Source: CAZTTG01 sp964615935 (GTDB lineage Bacteria; Planctomycetota; UBA1135; GCA-002686595). Taken from it: a stretch of DNA of 16,593 nucleotides. The DNA is taken from assembly GCA_964615935.1 (NCBI GenBank), contig CAZTTG010000116.1:1-16593 (forward strand), in the 5' to 3' direction. The notes under the pieces were generated by a model. The model had not been told where the DNA came from, did not search any database, and saw nothing but the letters and a program-made list of their open reading frames with translations. The position numbers and the translations under genes were made by a program. Of the stretch, positions 13,843-16,593 are shown piece after piece (positions within the stretch are counted from its first letter, which is position 1; each line of letters begins with the position of its first letter).

Positions 13843-14970
13843 CTACACGGCCTCCAGCTCGGCCCGCAGCTCGGCGAAGCCCGGCTTGATCCGGTCGTAG
13901 ATGATCCGGCAGCGCGTGCCGTAGTGGGAGAAGGCCGACTTGGCCCCGTTGATGGAGAGGGTCTCCAGCTCGTTCAGCGAGCAGCCGAATTGCTCCACCG
14001 CCAGCATGTACTCATCGGTCATCGAGGTGCGGCTCATCAGCCGGTTGTCGGTGTTGAGAGTGAGCCGGAAGTGCTCCTCGCGGAAGATGGGGAAGGGGTG
14101 CCGCGAGAGCGAGGCTGTGGCGCCGGTGTGCACGTTGCTGGAGAGGCAGATCTCCAGGGGCACGCGGTGGTCGCGCACGTACTCGGCCAGTGAGCCCACC
14201 TTGATCACCTTGCCCTCGTACACCACGATGTCCTCGATCAGCCGCGTGCCGTGCCCGATGCGGTGGGCGCCGCAGTACTGCAGGGCCTGCCAGATGCTCT
14301 CCGGGCCGAAGCTCTCGCCGGCGTGGATGGTGATGTTGAAGTTCATCCGCTTGGCGAGCTGGAAGGCGCGCAGGTGGTGGTTGGCCGGGTGCCCGGCCTC
14401 CTCGCCGGCCAGGTCGAAGCCCACGCAGCCCTGCTCGCGGTAGGCGATGGCCAGCTCGGCCAGCTTGATCGAGAGCTCCTCGGGCTCGTTGCGCATGGCC
14501 GAGAGGATCAGGCCGTACTCCACCCCGAAGTCCCGCTGGCCCCGGCGCAGGCCGGCCAGCACCGCCAGCATCACCGCGTCCAGCCCCAGCCCCTGGTGGG
14601 TGTGGATGTGGGGCGCGAAGCGCACCTCGGCGTAGACCACGTTGTCGGCGGCCATGTCCTCGAGGAACTCGTAGGCCACCCGCTCCAGGGCCTCGGCGGT
14701 CTGCATCACCGCCACCGTGTGGCGGAAGCCCTCCAGATACAGGGGCAGGCTGCCCCGCCGGGAGCCCTGGAAGAACCAGCTCGCCAGGGCCTCGGGCTCG
14801 TCCTCGGGGATATCCTCGTAGCCGTGCTCCCGCGCCAGCTCGAGCACGGTCGTCGGCCGCAGGCCGCCGTCCAGGTGCTCGTGCAGGAGAACCTTGGGGC
14901 AGCGCTGGACCAGCTCGCGAGAGGGCCGCTCGGCGCCGACCCCCCCCCGCTTGTAGGCATCGTTGCTCAT
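13843..14970 (-). CDS. add: Adenosine deaminase family protein
   Basis: This 375-residue enzyme of purine salvage converts adenosine (or a related aminopurine nucleoside) to inosine plus ammonia. Metal ligands are recognisable: His30 and His32 in LHEHLDGG, His216 in TIHAGES with catalytic Glu219, His240 in RIGHGTR, and Asp308 in LNTDNR. The usual second Asp after the metal Asp is Asn309; the form NTDNRLMS is common in bacterial, especially actinobacterial-type, members, so activity is not excluded. The start ATG lies 7 nt after a TATACT box and has no ribosome-binding site, so it is probably leaderless. It is divergent from gltX and followed by the esterase. Adenine deaminase and other nucleoside deaminases of the same family cannot be fully ruled out as the true activity. 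Confidence 0.92.
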   Translation of the reverse strand: MSNDAYKRGGVGAERPSRELVQRCPKVLLHEHLDGGLRPTTVLELAREHGYEDIPEDEPEALASWFFQGSRRGSLPLYLEGFRHTVAVMQTAEALERVAYEFLEDMAADNVVYAEVRFAPHIHTHQGLGLDAVMLAVLAGLRRGQRDFGVEYGLILSAMRNEPEELSIKLAELAIAYREQGCVGFDLAGEEAGHPANHHLRAFQLAKRMNFNITIHAGESFGPESIWQALQYCGAHRIGHGTRLIEDIVVYEGKVIKVGSLAEYVRDHRVPLEICLSSNVHTGATASLSRHPFPIFREEHFRLTLNTDNRLMSRTSMTDEYMLAVEQFGCSLNELETLSINGAKSAFSHYGTRCRIIYDRIKPGFAELRAELEAV

Positions 14971-14977
14971 GGCCGGG

Positions 14978-14983
14978 AGTATA
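14978..14983 (-). promoter_or_regulatory. -10 box (TATACT) of the add-esterase unit
   Basis: TATACT on the minus strand ends 7 nt before the add ATG (14970), implying a leaderless transcript. I see no convincing -35 hexamer upstream. Confidence 0.6.
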
Positions 14984-15008
14984 CGTCCGGCCCCCGCCCT
15001 CGGCCGCG

Positions 15009-15014
15009 TATACT
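15009..15014 (+). promoter_or_regulatory. -10 box (TATACT) of gltX
   Basis: TATACT is followed by 7 nt (CCCGCCC) and then the gltX ATG at 15022. There is no Shine-Dalgarno sequence, so the message is probably leaderless. No clear -35 hexamer is visible at 16-18 bp spacing. Confidence 0.6.
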
Positions 15015-15021
15015 CCCGCCC

Positions 15022-16509
15022 ATGTCCGACCCGACACGCGTCCGCTACGCCCCCAGCCCCACCGGCCGGCAGCACGTCGGGGGCGCCCGCACGGCCCTCT
15101 TCAACTGGGCCTGGGCCCGCCGCCGGGGGGGCCGCTTCATCCTGCGCATCGAGGACACCGACCGCGAGCGCTCCACCCGCGGGTACGAGGAGGCCCTGCT
15201 CGACGGCCTGCGCTGGCTGGGGCTGGACTGGGACGAGGGCCCCGACGTGGGCGGTGACTTCGGTCCCTACCGCCAGTCCGAGCGCGGCGCGCGGCACCTC
15301 GAGCTGGCCGAGCGCCTCCTGTCCGAGGGCCTCGCGTACCGCTGCTTCTGCCCGTCGGAGCGCCTGGCGGCCCTGCGGGAGGACCAGCAGGCGCGCAAGC
15401 AGACCCCGGCCTACGACCGCCGCTGCGCCGCCCTCCCCGCCGAGGAGTCGGCCGCCCGGGCGGCGGCCGGCGAGCCCTTCGCGGTGCGCTTCCGGGTACC
15501 CGAGGGCGAGACCCGATTCCGGGACCGGGTGCGCGGCGAGGTGGTCTTCCAGAACGCCGAGGTGGACGACTGGATCATGGTCCGCACCGGCGGCCCGCCC
15601 ACCTACAACTTCGCGGCCACCTGCGACGACGCCGACATGGGCATCGACCTGGTGCTGCGCGGCGAGGAGCACCTGGTCAACACCCCCAAGCAGGTCCTGC
15701 TGTACAGGGCCCTGGGCCTCGAGCCCCCGGAGTTCGGGCACCTGCCCCTGATGCTGGGCGCCGACGGCAAGAAGCTCAGCAAGCGCACGGGGGATACGGC
15801 GCTGGAGGACTACCGGGACCGGGGGTATCCGCCCGAGGCGGTGTTCAACTTCCTGTGCCTGCAGGGCTGGGCGCTGGACGGGGAGACGGAGGTGTTCTCG
15901 GTGGAGGAGCTGGTCGGGAGCTTCGATCCCGCGCAGGTGTCCAAGGGGGGAGCGGTCTTCGACCTCGACAAGTTCGACTGGCTGGCGGGCGAGTACATCC
16001 GGGCGGATTCCCCCGAGCGCCTGGCCGAGCGCTGCCTGCCCTTCCTGTTGCGCGCGGGCCTGGCCAGCGAGGAGGAGCTGCGTTCGCGGTGGGACTGGGT
16101 CGTGCGGGCGGTGGCCAGCGCGCAGGAGAGGATCGGGCTGTATTCGGAGTTGCCGGGGAAGATCGGGTATCTGCTCGCGGCGGACGAGGAGGTGCCCTTC
16201 GATCCCAAGGCGGCGAAGAATGCGCGCAAGCACGAGGGCTTCGCGGAGTTGCTGGCGGAGTATGCCGAGTGGGTCGGGCCGAGGCTCGAGGCGGGGGAGG
16301 ATCCCGAGGTGCTGAGCGAGGCGACCAAGGAGTGGGTGGGGGAGCGGGGGCGGAAGATCCCGGCGCTGTTCCAACCGCTGCGGTGTGCGCTGTCGGGTCA
16401 GCCGGGAGGGCCGGACCTGTTCGAGATCATGGGGCTGCTGGGGCCGGCGAGGGTCCTGTCGAGGATCGAGCGTGGGGTGGCGAGGTTGAGGGGGGGGGCG
16501 GAGGGCTGA
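15022..16509 (+). CDS. gltX: Glutamyl-tRNA synthetase
   Basis: This 495-residue class I aminoacyl-tRNA synthetase charges tRNA-Glu in the cytoplasm. The N-terminus reads RYAPSPTG, with the HIGH-type signature HVGG at 18-21, followed by ARTALFNW and FILRIEDTDRER. The KMSKS-type loop is KKLSKRTGD (KLSKR at 251-255). The C-terminal half is the anticodon-binding helical domain (about 320-490), and the length is normal. The zinc-type site is partial: Cys108, Cys110 and Cys135 are present, while the His expected two residues after the last Cys is Ala137. The PSPTGxxH-x-GGARTALFNW form fits GluRS rather than GlnRS. Whether it is discriminating cannot be told. Start: the ATG at 15022 sits 7 nt after TATACT with no ribosome-binding site. 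Confidence 0.97.
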   Translation: MSDPTRVRYAPSPTGRQHVGGARTALFNWAWARRRGGRFILRIEDTDRERSTRGYEEALLDGLRWLGLDWDEGPDVGGDFGPYRQSERGARHLELAERLLSEGLAYRCFCPSERLAALREDQQARKQTPAYDRRCAALPAEESAARAAAGEPFAVRFRVPEGETRFRDRVRGEVVFQNAEVDDWIMVRTGGPPTYNFAATCDDADMGIDLVLRGEEHLVNTPKQVLLYRALGLEPPEFGHLPLMLGADGKKLSKRTGDTALEDYRDRGYPPEAVFNFLCLQGWALDGETEVFSVEELVGSFDPAQVSKGGAVFDLDKFDWLAGEYIRADSPERLAERCLPFLLRAGLASEEELRSRWDWVVRAVASAQERIGLYSELPGKIGYLLAADEEVPFDPKAAKNARKHEGFAELLAEYAEWVGPRLEAGEDPEVLSEATKEWVGERGRKIPALFQPLRCALSGQPGGPDLFEIMGLLGPARVLSRIERGVARLRGGAEG

Positions 16510-16543
16510 CTCCTCGGCGTGGCCCCGGTTGGGGGCCCGCCGC

Positions 16544-16592
16544 CGCCGCGCCGGGGGGGGCGCCCCCCGGGGTAGGGCGCCCCCCCCCCCGT
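16544..16592. other. G/C homopolymer-rich window end with a strong hairpin
   Basis: After the gltX stop at 16509 the last bases hold runs of 8 G (16553-16560), 6 C (16563-16568) and at least 10 C, with complementary arms CCGGGGGG (16551-16558) and CCCCCCGG (16563-16570). This could be a GC-only terminator for gltX. It looks equally like the low-quality end of an assembled contig. Confidence 0.4.
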
Positions 16593-16593
16593 G

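Larger units (their letters stand above)
14974..15018. repeat. Perfect 12-bp inverted repeat forming mirror-image -10 boxes between add and gltX
   Basis: CGGGAGTATACG (14974-14985) and CGTATACTCCCG (15007-15018) are exact reverse complements separated by 21 nt. Each arm contains a TATACT -10 box pointing outward, so the two divergent promoters are symmetric copies. A shared dimeric regulator binding both arms is possible. Confidence 0.7.

Noticed and set aside
14042..14050. Asn309 in place of the second active-site Asp of adenosine deaminase as a sign of inactivity
   Set aside because: NTDNRLMS is a common form of this motif in bacterial family members, so it is not evidence of loss of function.
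1..16593. tRNA genes, CRISPR arrays, insertion sequences, attachment sites or phage genes
   Set aside because: Almost all sequence is taken by confident coding regions, and the gaps (90 nt or less) show only the promoter and hairpin signals listed. I saw no spaced direct repeats, transposase motifs or cloverleaf structures.

Overview
The window is very GC-rich (well above 65% by eye) and almost fully coding. It comes from a bacterium whose phylum I cannot fix from sequence alone. The tandem SPFH genes, the kinase-remnant/TPR protein and the anti-sigma-like protein with carboxypeptidase-regulatory-like repeats are styles common in Planctomycetota, Acidobacteriota and Myxococcota. The hgcAB pair points to an anaerobe or facultative anaerobe. 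The start of the window and the G/C homopolymers at its end suggest a contig that spans the whole window.

Layout. 25-4301 (+): two SPFH/band-7 membrane proteins in tandem. The first is an unusual in-frame fusion to an anti-sigma-like, single-TM, beta-repeat N-terminal half. 4392-11000 (+): a tightly packed, partly overlapping four-gene operon made of a radical SAM/SPASM enzyme interrupted by an Ig-like domain, an aldo/keto-reductase-like iron-sulfur protein, a PLP class III aminotransferase with an N-terminal Ig-like domain, and a TPR protein with a kinase C-lobe remnant. 12715-11011 (-): an arsR-hgcA-hgcB operon, the genetic signature of mercury methylation. HgcA has the NVWCAAGK cap-helix motif and five membrane segments. 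HgcB has two 4Fe-4S motifs, the GVGCA cysteine and a terminal Cys-Cys. 14970-12798 (-): adenosine deaminase followed by an esterase. 15022-16509 (+): glutamyl-tRNA synthetase, divergent from ada.

How the parts work together. The ArsR-type regulator overlaps hgcA and is preceded by a -10 box only 7 nt from its ATG. A perfect inverted repeat overlaps that -10 box and the start codon, so the operon is probably autoregulated and possibly metal(loid)-responsive. The same 7-nt spacing between -10 box and ATG recurs at ada and gltX, where two mirror-image -10 boxes form a perfect 12-bp inverted repeat. This suggests leaderless transcription in this genome.

The radical SAM/AKR/aminotransferase operon looks like an undescribed pathway in which each enzyme carries, or appears to carry, an accessory beta-sandwich domain. 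Its substrate cannot be read from sequence. Apart from one base-level promoter call and small hairpins, I see no RNA genes, insertion sequences, CRISPR arrays or phage genes.
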